A stretch of 64,000 nucleotides of DNA from Plantago major (taxonomy: Eukaryota > Streptophyta > Magnoliopsida > Lamiales > Plantaginaceae). How positions within the stretch are numbered: the first letter of the stretch is position 1; every line of letters starts with the position of its first letter. Of the stretch, positions 23,613 through 36,464 are shown one piece after another. Under the pieces are notes generated by a model, which did not search any database, was not told the origin of the DNA, and saw only the letters and a list, made by a program, of their open reading frames with translations. A program made the position numbers and the translations under genes. The stretch lies in the NCBI GenBank assembly GCA_026545765.1, contig JAIFAC010000007.1, forward strand, positions 1,116,001-1,180,000, given 5' to 3'.

Positions 23613-26600
23613 TAAGTGTACCCAAATTTCTTTAAGTAGGAAGGACCAATATTATGTTGTAAGGGTGCTCTATTTCAAATAAATGTATGTGTAATAAACT
23701 AAAAAAAGGTTAAACAAGTATTTACCAAAGTAAGATGCCTCTATACCAATATAGCCTGTACTTAATACTGTATTCCCTCTTCTTCCTAGATGACTTCCTT
23801 TCTATAGTCTATAGTGCGCTTTAGTTTAGGTTTGTTCTTCTTAATGCCCTGCGACTTCTTTTCTTTTTAACACCTGTGCTTATATTATTAGAATTTGACA
23901 TATTTCTATAACAACTCCTTCTATTAAGCAGCTCTTAAAAGTACAGAAAGAACCGTAGAAAAGAATCACGTGCAGGAGAACCGAATCCCAATATTGTTGG
24001 TATGATGGTGTGGTACACAGGTACTGATAACAGCGATCTATCCCTATATATATAAACTACTTTGATTGGAGCTAGAGAAGGGTATAAGAGAGTCACCCAA
24101 TAAATATGGCAAATACCTTCTTCTTTTTTACATAAACATATTTCTATATCCATGAGCACTTCTTTAATTTCAGAATCAAGGTTCGATAATCCCACTCGAC
24201 AGATTTTGTTTAGATTTATAGATAGCACGAATGTTGTGTGCTGTGTAAGATAAAGGAGAAATTGCAGAGATTAAAAAATAAATAAAGTCAAGATAACAAA
24301 CAACAGCAAGGAGTGCTCCTAATAAAAGGGCGATTCACAAGAAGCTTTCACTGCCGAAATAAAAAATGAAAGAAAGACTTTGCTTTGCTTCTTTGCTGTA
24401 TGTAATAAGGACATAATTTTTGTATCCATAATCAAGAAATCCAGAGGGAAACTACATTATACTATCTTTCGGAGGTCTCTTTGTGAAATAAATAATTGAA
24501 ATAAAAAGATAGAACTTAATTAAAACTGAATTAAAGTAAAGTAGAATTCTTAGAAAATCTATATTAAATGAAAGGTATTTGCTCTTGTGTTAGCATCCCT
24601 TTTTCTTTTTTATAGAAAGACGTACTTTTGCCTCGACGACTTCCATCCATTCGTTTCGTTTGTCCTAGATAAGTCTATTTTTGTGCATAACATTACAAGG
24701 TGCCTTTCTCTTAGAATTTGTGGATCCTTTGGTAAGAGGAATCATCAGAAGAAGATGAACCAGACACAGAGTTAGTATACACAAAACAACAAACAAAACA
24801 GAAAGACATGAAAAGCAAAAGCTGTAAGAGTAATCACAAAAGTAAAAGTATAGGAAGGAAATGCAGAGATTAGGACTGCTCCAACTATATAACGCAGGTA
24901 CACGATTCACAGATAAAATGACAAAGTTAGATCCTTTTCTTGAAGATTTCTTCCTTGTTCGAAAAACCTAGTAAAAAGTAGAAGTAGAGGTCCACCTAGA
25001 AAGATAGAAAGAACGCATTTTAATGATATACACATAATAGTTTTCAAAAGAGACTACGGAGATAGTGATCGCACTAGTATTGGCCCATAGAACTCATACA
25101 AGAAATACACGTCTTAACACGACATTACCAAGTAATCGTAATACTTAAACACTATGAATAAAGACTATACGCCATATATAATAACACCCAACAAGTTACT
25201 GCCGGAATACCTGCCCCCTAGAGATCTATATTATTAAGAAGATCAAAATAAGTGGTAGAGAGTAAAGTGCAATTGTTTGTTATAGAATCCAGAATATAGA
25301 TATAGTTGATTAGCGGGCATAAATTTTTTACTTCTTCCGATAAAAAAAAGGCAGGAAAAGGGTATTCGTAATAGTTTTCTTTTATGATAGTATTGGATCC
25401 GAATAACAGGGTATACAAGAACCTAGCCCTACTGCAATAATGTTTGTTATTCTATTCTTACTTATTATTGAATATACTCTTTGTTAGAAGCAGTGTTGTC
25501 CGGAAAGCTTCTGAGCCTCTTTGGAAATCTTGTATATGCACTTCTTACTTTACTACAAATGCTATAGTTTTTTTATAGTTCGTTACGTTAGGCACAGAAA
25601 TATCTGTCTATCCATCAAAATACTTTAATGTTCCTTAAAAGTCTAGACCTAGAACCAGTATTACTAACGTTATAATTCGTATATCTTGGTCATAGTTCGT
25701 TATGGTTCCCACGTCTTATATGTTTTAGATCACTATATATCATGATATCATGTTTTAGTAAAAGACATATGTCTGCATCCTTAACTTCAGTAACTAAGCA
25801 TCTCATAAATTCATATGTTCTATGTCTAGCTAAACTAAACTACCTACCGCTGACTTCGTGGTTCATTGAATCCTTTCAAAGAATCCATACTTAAAGGGTG
25901 GGACTGTATGAATTATTAATGTATTGGTGTTGTAGTCTAGTCTTAGGTTCAGAAGAGGTATATGTATGATGAGTCCAAGGGATCCATATGTTTGATGTCT
26001 GATAATGTCTTGGAGAAGGTGCTTTCTTGCTTTGGTTTTATTCCTTTGGTGGACTTGCTTAGCTGCCTCTTCTTTCTATTTTCTTGGTTGTTCTCCTTCA
26101 TTTGCATATGCTTCCTTCCTTCTTAGTTTTCTATCTATTGTAATTATTGTATACCTCTCTTTTTTAGTTTACTTGTATGTTTCTATCAAATTGTATGTTT
26201 TTCCTTACTTAGTTAGTAGTTTTTCTTTATTCTTTAATTAAGTAAGACCATACATAGAGCATGCTATTTTATATTCTATTATTTTCTATTCTAAAACATA
26301 TTCCATGTTGGTGGACAGAAGTGTAAGGGAGGGTATTCTTTCTTGTTTAAGGGAGTTTGCCTTACTTAATCTTAATTACTTCCTTTTCTGGCACTTATGG
26401 ATGTGTCGTTGTATTTCTTAATATATAATATTTATTTGTATGTATTGTATATGCTTTTTGTTTGTATGGGATCCATGGTTGTATGTTCCTCTGTTATAAA
26501 ACTTTCTAGTTTACGAATATTTCTATAGTATAGAGTGATGTTCCCTTTCGTTATTCTTTCTATATAGTCTTTTACTTTCCATTTATATTATTAGCTACTT

Positions 26601-27468
26601 TCTTCTGTGTCTATGCCTTCCTCTCAACTAAACTAGGTGTTTGATTTGTCTGTTTGCTTACTTGCCTCATTCCTTATAAATATCCTCATAGTTTAGAATA
26701 ATTTATTTTATTATGTAAGGATTTCTTACTGTATCTGTATAGTCTTCTTAAGTAGGAGAGTTGACGGCGAAATATCTATCTCTTTTTTTACTTCTTAGTT
26801 GATGGATATTATTGATGAACTTAGATCTTTTGTGAAGTTTTCCAGATTCTCAAAACCCCGTATGTATAAAGTGCACTGGATATAAGGGAATTAGTAACCT
26901 GCGTTGATTTTTCTTTAGAAGATAGTTTTTTCGTAAGCAGTCGTGTTATGTATTCTTTCTGGGTAGTTTCCTACTATAAAGGCATTTTCGGTGAAGAGTC
27001 TTATCTTTTATTATCATCCTTATATCTTAGTTCTATAATTTCATTCTATCTGTTCTTTCTTTTTATTCTATTTTCCCAATCTGCTACTAAATAGGAAAAC
27101 TAAAATATTTTCAATACCAATAAATTTGATGACGCAAGCAAAAATTCTAGACTTATTTATAACAACCCTTTCTTTTTAATTGTTCAGACTTCACGAGGGA
27201 AGAGGTATGCTTGGAAGAAATAAGACTGGGTAGCACACATCTAACAAACAACTATATAGTAGAGTGATACAAAATTTTTATTTATTAGACATTTTAAAGC
27301 ATCATTTTTCGTGGTAACCTAGATGTAGTAGTGTAGTCCTGACGGATAACAGCTTAATAAACCAACAGCAAGGAAGAGCTTCTTATAGTTTATTATTTTA
27401 TAGATTCTAGATTTCTTTTTCATAGAATAAAGAAACAATTCAAGGAAGAGCAGAAACAAGAACTTATT

Positions 27469-27514
27469 ATTATTGCAAAAGATATGTAAAAATTATTGCA
27501 AAAGATATGTAAAA
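27469..27514. repeat. Exact 23-bp tandem duplication
   Basis: Two identical adjacent copies of a 23-bp unit beginning ATTATTGCAAAAGATATG. Identity in otherwise decayed DNA implies a recent slippage or repair event. Confidence 0.9.
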
Positions 27515-28309
27515 AGGCACATGTACCTAAGAGGAATAAAGGAATTGGGATTATATTAATTTAACAATTTATATATTAACTAAGAGTCACGAATTATATT
27601 ATAGTATAGTCATAAGTCATATGAACTATGGTGATTAAAAATAAAAATGTAAGTAGATTCTATAGTGTGTCTTTTATCTTTTTAGAATAAATTATGTCCA
27701 CCTATTCGGCCTTCATCAGTCTATTACATTACTTTAATTAGAATTCTGTTTTTTTTCTATCTTTGCTGTTGGTGAATTTTTTTCTATCGAATATACAATT
27801 AACTTTCGGCTATGTTCCTTTAAACGTGTCAAACGAAACAAAGTTTTTCCTACTACACCCTCACTTCTACACAAATCTTTTATCTTGCCTTTAATTTAAT
27901 AAGTTCATCATTACATTAGTTCTCACAAATCAAAGTAATTTAAAAGAATTCATTCTCCTAATCCCTTCCGATAGAATAAGAGGAATACTCCTTACAGATT
28001 TGCACAACTTGTTTTGAATGAAATAGATAAAATTATAGGCTCTAAAAGCACTCTTTGGGAGATTTAGAAAAATGTATAATAAATAATAAATAAAAGTGAT
28101 AGCTAGAATATAGATCTTTTGACTAACATAAGAGTTTAAGACAACATATAAAATAAGACAATACAGAACTTCTTTTCATTTAGACTTCCTAATAATTAGG
28201 ATTAGACCAGTCATTTTAAGCTTTGTCCTATTAATTAGATAGAAGGGCTGGGAGAATTATAAGAAAGAGACAACAATTATTTCTTTAAGCTAAGCAAGCA
28301 TATCTAATA

Positions 28310-28326
28310 ATATATATATATATATA
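28310..28326. repeat. (TA)n microsatellite
   Basis: Eight TA dinucleotides, seen directly. Confidence 0.8.
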
Positions 28327-28514
28327 GAAGAATGTTCTATCACTAAGATAAAGTAAAACAACAAGAATTTATACCATTTAATAGTTGTTGTATTTGGAGC
28401 TACTAGGTATTCTTCCCCTTAATTTATATAAGGATAACTCGCCAATTTCCATTCTACAATAACTACAAATGAGAGAGAAATCTACAAAAAGTTTTTTGAC
28501 TATATGCTTGCTAT

Positions 28515-28531
28515 AAAAAAAAGGGGGGGGG
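28515..28531. repeat. A8G9 homopolymer junction
   Basis: Eight A followed by nine G. A run of nine G is out of character for such AT-rich DNA. It is possibly a sequencing or assembly artefact, or a slippage-prone tract. Confidence 0.7.
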
Positions 28532-29114
28532 AAATGAGATAATACTAAACAAGAATAACTAAGAATTAAAATATGAGTAAGATTCTCATTCTCTGAGTAG
28601 ACGACAATAAGGATATCCTCTTATAATATAAGCTGGTAGGTATTTTCTATATTCAAGACTACTTTTCTATTTCGGATGTTTGACCTTAGCAACTATTCAA
28701 CTTCCCTAATTTCAGACAGTTTTTCACTTAGAAATCTATTTTCTCACTTTGACTCCTTATTTTGAGTATAGACTTTACTAAAAAAAAGTAGAACATCTTC
28801 CTTAGCGAAGAAAATAGGGGAAATACTAGAAAATGAAAAAATCGTACAAGATAGTAGGCCCCGAACAAACAAGTGCTATATAAAAAGATGGAGAAGAGGG
28901 CTTTGGAATAAACTCAGATATTTCATTCAAAAATATAGAGTGATCTAAAAATTAGCAGAAGAAAACAACAAGGTTAGGTTTGATTTATATAAACTAAACA
29001 TCGATTCCTTAATTAATATAATAAAGAGGCATTTCTAATATATCTAATATAATCAAATAAGATCTCATCGCAGCATAACTACTATCCTAATTTCGCACTA
29101 CATGCGCAACTACT

Positions 29115-29137
29115 AAAAAGCGGACTTGTTCCTGTAC
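29115..29137. repeat. Dispersed repeat A, partial copy
   Basis: Matches the core of repeat A: GGACTTGTTCCTG here against GGACTTGCTCCTG at 14779. It is too short to be certain. Confidence 0.4.
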
Positions 29138-30800
29138 CATAAAAGAAAAAGAAACCGAGTCGTACACCCTACATACATTAATAACACAGCATGCCACAGT
29201 AAGGTTGATTAGGATGAGAGAGATTATTACCTATTTTTCCCAATGCTCAAATTATTCGTGGACACTTAAAGACTCGTGCGAAGGACAGGACATTAAGTTA
29301 TTAAAAAAAAAGACCGGCAGCAGGCTCTTAATTGAAGAAAAACAACATTATTTATTAACTATTGCACTAAATGAAAACACCTGAAATAATAGATTCTGTG
29401 TCCCAATTTTTTCTATTTATTTTTATAAAGGAAAAGCATCAAATTAGAAGATCCAATATAGAAAAATTAGAGGATTTGTAAAGATTCAAGTACACCTTGT
29501 GGCTGAAGTCTTAGTCGGATATTTTTGGGCCATGGAATAAGATAATTTGGCAGAAAAAAACGAAACAAATGCAATTGCTACTATAAAAAGATCATACAGG
29601 GTTCGCCACAAATTGACTTAATATCTTCTAAACATAGTAAAGTATCCTATACAACTGACACAAAGAGTAAACAGCTTCCAAAACTTTCGTAACGGCAAAG
29701 ACTAATGACTATAAAGAAGTAATGTTCATCAGCTTTCTAGTAATGAAATTAAGACAGTTTCTGTATAATTAATATTTCCTCCCTTCTTGTGCATTAAAGT
29801 ATTAAAAGAGTTATCCCTGCAATAAGTCTTCTCGAACAACCCACCAGTCCTGAATAATGAGTTTCTCCCTTTCTCTTCTAAATATCAATGCTCTTTTCGT
29901 CTACAAACGAAGCAACCCCTAAGCTTTACGAAAGAAAGATCATAATTCAACAAAATTCACAGCAAAACTTAAAGAACCTGGCATACATAATTTTTTAACT
30001 AAATATTATAACTTCGAGATGCAAATACTAATTATAAGTTTCTATATTGACATAGTTTTGTCTTGTAACTACAAGGCGCAAAAAAGTATTCGACTCACAG
30101 GGTTTGGTTTGAACTCTATACAAAAGTAAGCCAGCCAAAATACACAGATTATAAAAATTAGGATTGTAGACAAAAAACATTATAAATTAGTAGAAAACAA
30201 AGACACACCCGTGAGATATTCTACTAAAGGAGATTAGATTCTAACATAATGCTGTATGCGTATTGTAATTTCAACTTTTATTTTAGCACAAAGAAACTTA
30301 GCATTATCCAGACACAGTTACAAGAACTCCTCCCTTAACTTGTCTTGAATAAATCTACGCGAAAATTGCTAGAGTAAAGAACATAGATATATGGCAGTCG
30401 GAGTGAGTAGCTTATAAATATTGTTTGCATAGTAGTTAACAAAGGATGCCCTCTTTCCTTAATTGTTAAATTCTTAGTGTTCTTAAGTTAAATACCTTAT
30501 TGATAATGGATAATTAGTTGGTGAGTAGTACCCACGTTTAGCGCAAAGTGGAGGAAATAAAGGTACCTCTTTTCATTATATTATTAAGGATTTATTAGAG
30601 GATTCTAATATGGCATACACAAAACTGAAAGTCAAGTATCTACTATATATAAAGAGAACTACCAAGACTAAGAGACATTTATATGATTTTAAGTAACCTA
30701 TCAATATGGCATACTAACTGAACTTATTTATAGCTTTTTACATGATTTACTCCATTATCGCTTTTATAACTAATATAACACTCTTTCTTATATGTATTTA

Positions 30801-33800
30801 TATGTAAAAAAAGACTTATCTCTCTGCCATGGCTGCTACACATCCTACTAGTGTTGTGAGCATATAACATACAAAGAAAGTTTCTGAGGTCAAAAATGAA
30901 TACTAAGCTCTTAAACCAAATGCCTTAATTTATTAGAGGTTTGTATTGAAAGCATTCATCAGGGATCTATTCATAAAGAAAATCTAGAAAATAAAGAAAA
31001 GGGAGCTACTAGGAATTATTGTTCATGTCTAAATAATTTTTATAGAGTAAGATAAGAGTTTTATGCTGTGTATCTACTAAATCCTATAATTTATGTACTT
31101 AAGTAAAATCCTATATTTACTAAATGTGATAAGTACGCCTTTCTATATTATATATTTTCTATTTTTTTTTTTACTAAGGGAAGTTTAATTTGTTTAGAGA
31201 TTCTATAAAAAAAAAGGTAACATTGTATACTCCTAGCTTATATTTCAAAGTAGTGATCTTTTTTAAGTTATTTATATTACATTATTAGTTGTTAGGGGTT
31301 TTCCTTCCATTACCTAAGAGGAGACTCTATTTCTATTCCTTTCTTCCTTAAACGAGTATATTTCCACATACCTTGTTCATATAAAATAGTTGTGTACCTT
31401 TAATCGCTTATAAATGCTTTGTGTTGTACTCGACCTTAGGAGTGCTCATATTGGAATACCATAAAGGATAATTGTATTATATTTGTGATACACCTATGTA
31501 CTTTTCTTTCTCCTTGCACTGTTATCTTCAAATACATTACTGTAGAGTATTCACTCCTTTATGTTCCTTAATGTAATGTGTTAGTTAAAGAGAAGATTTT
31601 GGGGTAGCTAATTAAGATAAGAAGAACTTATATAGGTCTACTTTGGTGTAATTGCTTATGAACACTAGTAATAGAGAATTGTGGTCCCCACATTAAGAGT
31701 TTACTAATAAGACCTATTTTGTAGGTAACCACGTGTATCCCCAGTATCGTTTGTTCTAATAAATATATATATAACTCTATTAAAAGTGGTATAATGCCTT
31801 ACTAACTATATTAAATAAATATGAAGCCCTTAATGCACTTATTACTTCTCATCAATCACTAGAAATTTTATATTGGGAATGAAGGAAGGAGACTTCCTTA
31901 CTACCCTTATTTTTGGTTTCCTTGACAAATACAATTAATTATAGGCACACTTAACTCCTTACCAAGTATACTACTTAATTATAATAGGACCAATACTGAA
32001 GAAGAAATACCCTCCCTAGTAGTTACTTTACAAATTGTATTAAAGGATTACTTCGGAAAGACTATATTTACTTAATTAATATACTTAATAATCTTATACT
32101 ATATTTTCTTTACAGAGAGTTAATGCACCATAAATACAAGCATTTATAGCAGTTGGTATTTATAGCTTATAGGTAGTATAAAAAGATGGAAGGATAACCC
32201 CGGCATGAATTTATTTGACTAACACGAATAGATGTTATAAGGGCCCTCGTTAGGTAATAATGGTTAGGGCTAAGCTATAAAGTATATACCAAATAGTGTA
32301 CTCTAGTATAAACACAAAAGGGTAAAGCAATCAAAAGGAAAGGAGAACTACTAATATGATATTTCCCAAACTCTTAATAGTTGTTAAGTAAGATTCTATT
32401 GCGCATACCCATACCTATGCTTAAACCTATACTTAAGAGAGTAAGTTACGCACCAGATTTCCTTTGTTCTAAGTAAGCACATGGCTCTTTAACAACATTA
32501 AAGTTCGCCAGGAGGGGATTTCTTCTTTTATCTCTCTTTTATTATATACTCTCACAAAGCTAAAAACTACAAGTACGCCTCTAATTATAAAGTATAACAT
32601 TTTGTACTAGTAAGCACTCAAAGAGAGGGAAGTAGTTAACATCTATCATATATCTATTATAAAGAGGTGAATAATTTTTGTCAAGGTTGTGTAGTTCATA
32701 GTAATGTACCAATTTATAGTATTTGTTAGAGACTTTATACTGTATCTTTTAAATAGAGGTGTAGTTAAGAAGTTAGATATTACCTTACCTATAAATTATT
32801 AGGTGTTAGTTAAGTTAGTAGCTATACTTATAAATTTCACTTACAGGGACTTGTTTTACAATATAAATCAGTAGGTGTACAAATATGACAAGTTTCTTTT
32901 CTAAGATGTCCACAAAAAAGGTACATATAGGTAGATTGCTTACTTATGCATTTATAGAAGGTATACGAATATACTAAAAATAGAAGAGACTTGAAAAGAG
33001 AGTTCCTTGTTTACATCACTTGGAATAAAATAATATACCCTTTATTATGCACATAATATGTAATATTTAAATTATACCTATGCGAGCGAGCAATAGCGTA
33101 ATAGTATAGAATTTAGGACTTCCCTTCACCAATTAACTTGTTCTATCAATTCCACTTTCCTTTCATTTATTTAAGGCATACGCTGCTATCTAAATATAAT
33201 GAGTTCTCTAAGTAAGACAAAGTTCTCTTATAAAAAAAGGTAAATCTTGGTTGTAATAATTAGAATTAGAGTATCTTCTGGTAATAGTGATTATTGGTAA
33301 AGATTTTATATAGAATATAGAATTGCTTGCCTTGTAGATAGAGTAGTGCATATGTATTACAGAGCATATAGTTTTGAAAACTTAGGAGTATAAAGAAAAA
33401 GGGGGAGAACTTATAAGCTTATCATATCTTAGTATGTTAGTGTCTGTCTTACCTACTAGTAGGAACTTAAAGTAATCCTTAATTATTTATTATATGTTTT
33501 AAAAACCTTACTATTATAAATATACTATATTTGTTAAAACTGTGTACGTATATATCTTCTCTAACAAGAAGCCTTGTTTACTATACCCTCATAAAGTAAC
33601 TTTAGAAATTTATGTACTATAACTTCGAACTTACTATGAGATCCAATACATACTTCTCCTTCTTTACTTAGTTAATATAAATTAGTTTATGCTTTTACAT
33701 GAGTCTATTACAAATACAAGGAAGCTTCCTCACCAAGTACAAAAAATATAGAAGTGTGCCTAATCTAAACATAAAAGCCAATATAAGGAAGGTTTAGAAT

Positions 33801-35309
33801 TTACCTAAGAAGTAAGTGCTTTCATAGTTGTATGGGAAAAGAAATATCTTTAAGCGTCTATATCTTTGTTGTGTCTATAGAAGTATAGAAAATACGTAAG
33901 CACAATACCAGAGTATGCCTCATTTCATGTAGTAAATTAGAAAGGAAAGGATCAATTATTTAAGTATATTGGTCTTAAGTTTTAAGCACATCTTTATAGG
34001 AAAGCACCTAGTATATGTTCTTGGTAGTAATCAAAGTTCCTCTCTTCTTGCCTTTAAGCATTTTTTTATAGTTGTGTATTGTACGAAATTGTATTCTCTC
34101 TATAAGTTCTTCTTTGCAAGCATTATTCTACTACCTCTTTTACCTCTCCTATCTTAATTTATTTAAATCCTATTCCATATTCTTCGGTGTTTACTTTATG
34201 TGCACATTATTTTTTTTAACTTAGTATTGGCATAAACCACCAAATACTTGTATACTCTTATGTTTCTAATTCTATAATTACATTAATTTGTGGACTACAT
34301 AATATAATATACCTTAGCTACCACTTTATAATTCAATCAAGAACTCTTTACACTTAGTAGAGCTAGCGCGTAGAATGTGTTACAAGTCATAAATAAGCTA
34401 GAAAGATGGGATATATCTTGTAAAGGAACTCTTTTAATAAGTATTTAGGAAAGACACTCTTGGGAAAGAAAACTTAAGGGACTACATGGATCATCATTTC
34501 TTGTACATTATACATACTACGTAATTAATAAAATATATAGGGTTACTCTTCTTCTTTGGTAATTAATTGGATAAATATAGATACATTGCGTAGAACACAT
34601 GGCATATGGATAAGACTTCCCCTTATATAATATATCTTATATAAATTATATAAAGAAGTATACGTGGTAGAGGACTTGAGATTGGTATAACATAGTATAG
34701 TAACAAGTATACAAAATAAGACTTCTATACCTAGTACATAGAATTACTAGAATAAAGAGGGAGTAAGTAAACATATTATTTATTGGACTACAAGCACTCT
34801 CCTTAAGTAAGACACTTAAAAGTATTTTATCTACATATCTTATTTTAGACATTTAGTACTAACAAGACATCGTGTACACGTTTATCAAACAAAGTACCTA
34901 TGATAGAGCATAACAAATGTTTATTAGCCTTAAGTTAAAAAAAGAAGGTAGTTTTTTAAGAAGTTCATACCAAGAAGAGATAAGTGTTACCTATTATAGT
35001 ATTTTTTTATTAGGTGTAGTATAATTTCCAATAGATTTAGTAATGGTGTAGTTTAGTGCATAGTATAAAAATAAAAGACGAGGTAAGGTATGTTTGTTTT
35101 GTTAATAATAAGTATAAGTAAGCTAATGGGTAAGTTACTGTCTAAGCTGGAGTTAATATGGAAGGGAAGTAAAGTACACAGTATATCTTAATATATAAAC
35201 CAAGGTAACGTTTTAAAGACATTCATTATATGTCCAAAGACAAAATAAGTCTCTCTTCATAAATAGATTATTTCTACTAAGGGTAAGTATCTTTCATAAT
35301 ATAACACGG
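30801..35309. other. TpA-rich gene-free stretch
   Basis: No gene is supported. TA dinucleotides are noticeably frequent, and stop codons (TAA, TAG) saturate all frames. The texture differs from the 22.8-30.5 kb stretch, which has more CA/TG. This is what heavily C-to-T mutated repeat DNA would look like, though I have not counted it. A short partial match to repeat B is at 30806-30835. Confidence 0.5.
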
Positions 35310-35553
35310 CTTGCTTCGCTCTAGCTAGAACTACAAGAACCTAACGAGAGCTATACATTGCGGAATTCGTAGATTGGTGCTTCTTGCATACTCATCTAGT
35401 CTAGGAAGAAAGGCCTAATACGCTTCTCTGCACCAAGCGCGTGGGTGAGATAGTAAGACAGTATATGAGACAGCAAGCACCGGGACATGATATAGCAGGA
35501 CTAGTACGAGAGCAAGTATAGGAAGGCATCTAATTATAAAGCTAATAATATTC
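35310..35553. other. GC-richer patch, possible decayed ORF
   Basis: About 240 bp are clearly less AT-rich than their surroundings. On the minus strand one frame is open apart from TAG stops. It includes a reading like FLPRLDEYARSTNLRIPQC followed by ALVRFL and a TAG. TAG stops would arise from CAG by C-to-T change, as RIP produces. The 5' side of that frame overlaps repeat E copy 2 (35499-35553), which recurs at 18577. It is probably a remnant of a mobile-element or duplicated gene, with the family unknown. Confidence 0.4.
35499..35553. repeat. Dispersed repeat E, copy 2
   Basis: Second copy of the element described at 18577-18628. It shares GACTAGTACGARAGCA and CATCTAA blocks in order. Confidence 0.65.
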
Positions 35554-35691
35554 TAGGAACACAATTATTTTTGGTATAGTAAATTCATTAGGAAAGATCA
35601 AATAGAGGAAGTACACATTTTATGAAGGATAAGTGGAAAGTGCATTGCATAGAATAATTATTTATATCATTTTTTAGTAAGGAGAGCTATA

Positions 35692-35733
35692 ATATATATA
35701 TATATAGGTTATGTAGTAATAATAATAATAATA
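35692..35733. repeat. (TA)n and (AAT)n microsatellites
   Basis: A TA run at 35692-35706 is followed by an AAT run at 35717-35733. Confidence 0.8.
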
Positions 35734-36451
35734 AATAGGAGAAGAAATATATATACGTTGTAAGATTAAGTAAGAACCTATTAGGTTAGGTCTATGCCTA
35801 AACCACGTAGAACTCCTGGGAAATATAGACATCTTATGTACTACTGTCACATAGTAACGTAATGAAAATATAGTACCACAAAACTTTTATATAGAACCAA
35901 CTCCAAACAAAAGTATAGGGAAGATGTCAACAACAAGGTTAGATTCTAATTTGTTAATGAAGTTAATTATGTTTCATTTCTTCTTTTCGTTAGTTATAAC
36001 AAAGCTACTCTCTACATATACGACATTTCTTATATGATCCATGTAATTTATTAGGCATTCCTTCCTCTTCAACTATATACTATTCTTTTAGACTTACGCC
36101 TATACAACGTGAACATAACTTAATAAAGATAGTTGTTCCTTTGCAAATGTTCTGTTCTATTAAAAAGCTATTATAAATTTATACTTCAAAGCTCTCTCAA
36201 ATGTATCAACTAGGACAAATATATGGAGCTTCCACAATGTTCTTAACCAATGCTTTCATCATTATAGACTCTATACAAAAAGAAAAGGATAGAGCTACTC
36301 AATTAATCTAATATTTTTAATAGACCAAGTACTTATAAATACTAAAGAGAAAGTAAATACTACACAAACAAAGATTACCAAGTTTATATCTTACTACATA
36401 ATCTACATAATGCTTTTAATGATTTAATGAGTATACATTGGCATATACGTA

Positions 36452-36464
36452 GGCGTTGCACCAA
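36452..36464 (-). repeat. 13-bp dispersed motif, exact copy, reverse
   Basis: GGCGTTGCACCAA on this strand is the exact complement of TTGGTGCAACGCC. Read on the minus strand it continues TACGTATATGCC, which resembles the flank of the variant copy at 57562 (TATGCATACC), so these two copies share more than the core. Confidence 0.65.

Larger units (their letters stand above)
22800..30800. other. AT-rich gene-free stretch after the island
   Basis: No gene is supported. Open stretches reach at most about 97 codons (minus strand, 23935-24228) and show no known motif. Contents are weak matches to repeat families A and B, a 23-bp exact tandem duplication at 27469-27514, a TA microsatellite at 28310-28326 and an A8G9 run near 28515. 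A hydrophobic open stretch at 26005-26241 is built from T-rich sequence and is not convincing. Confidence 0.55.

Noticed and set aside
26005-26241. 78-codon hydrophobic open stretch, possible small membrane protein
   Set aside because: The hydrophobicity follows from T-rich sequence. There is no family match and no supporting context.
28964-35942. Shared 14-mer AACAACAAGGTTAG at 28964 and 35929
   Set aside because: The flanks do not align, and the match is low-complexity and A-rich, so chance cannot be excluded.
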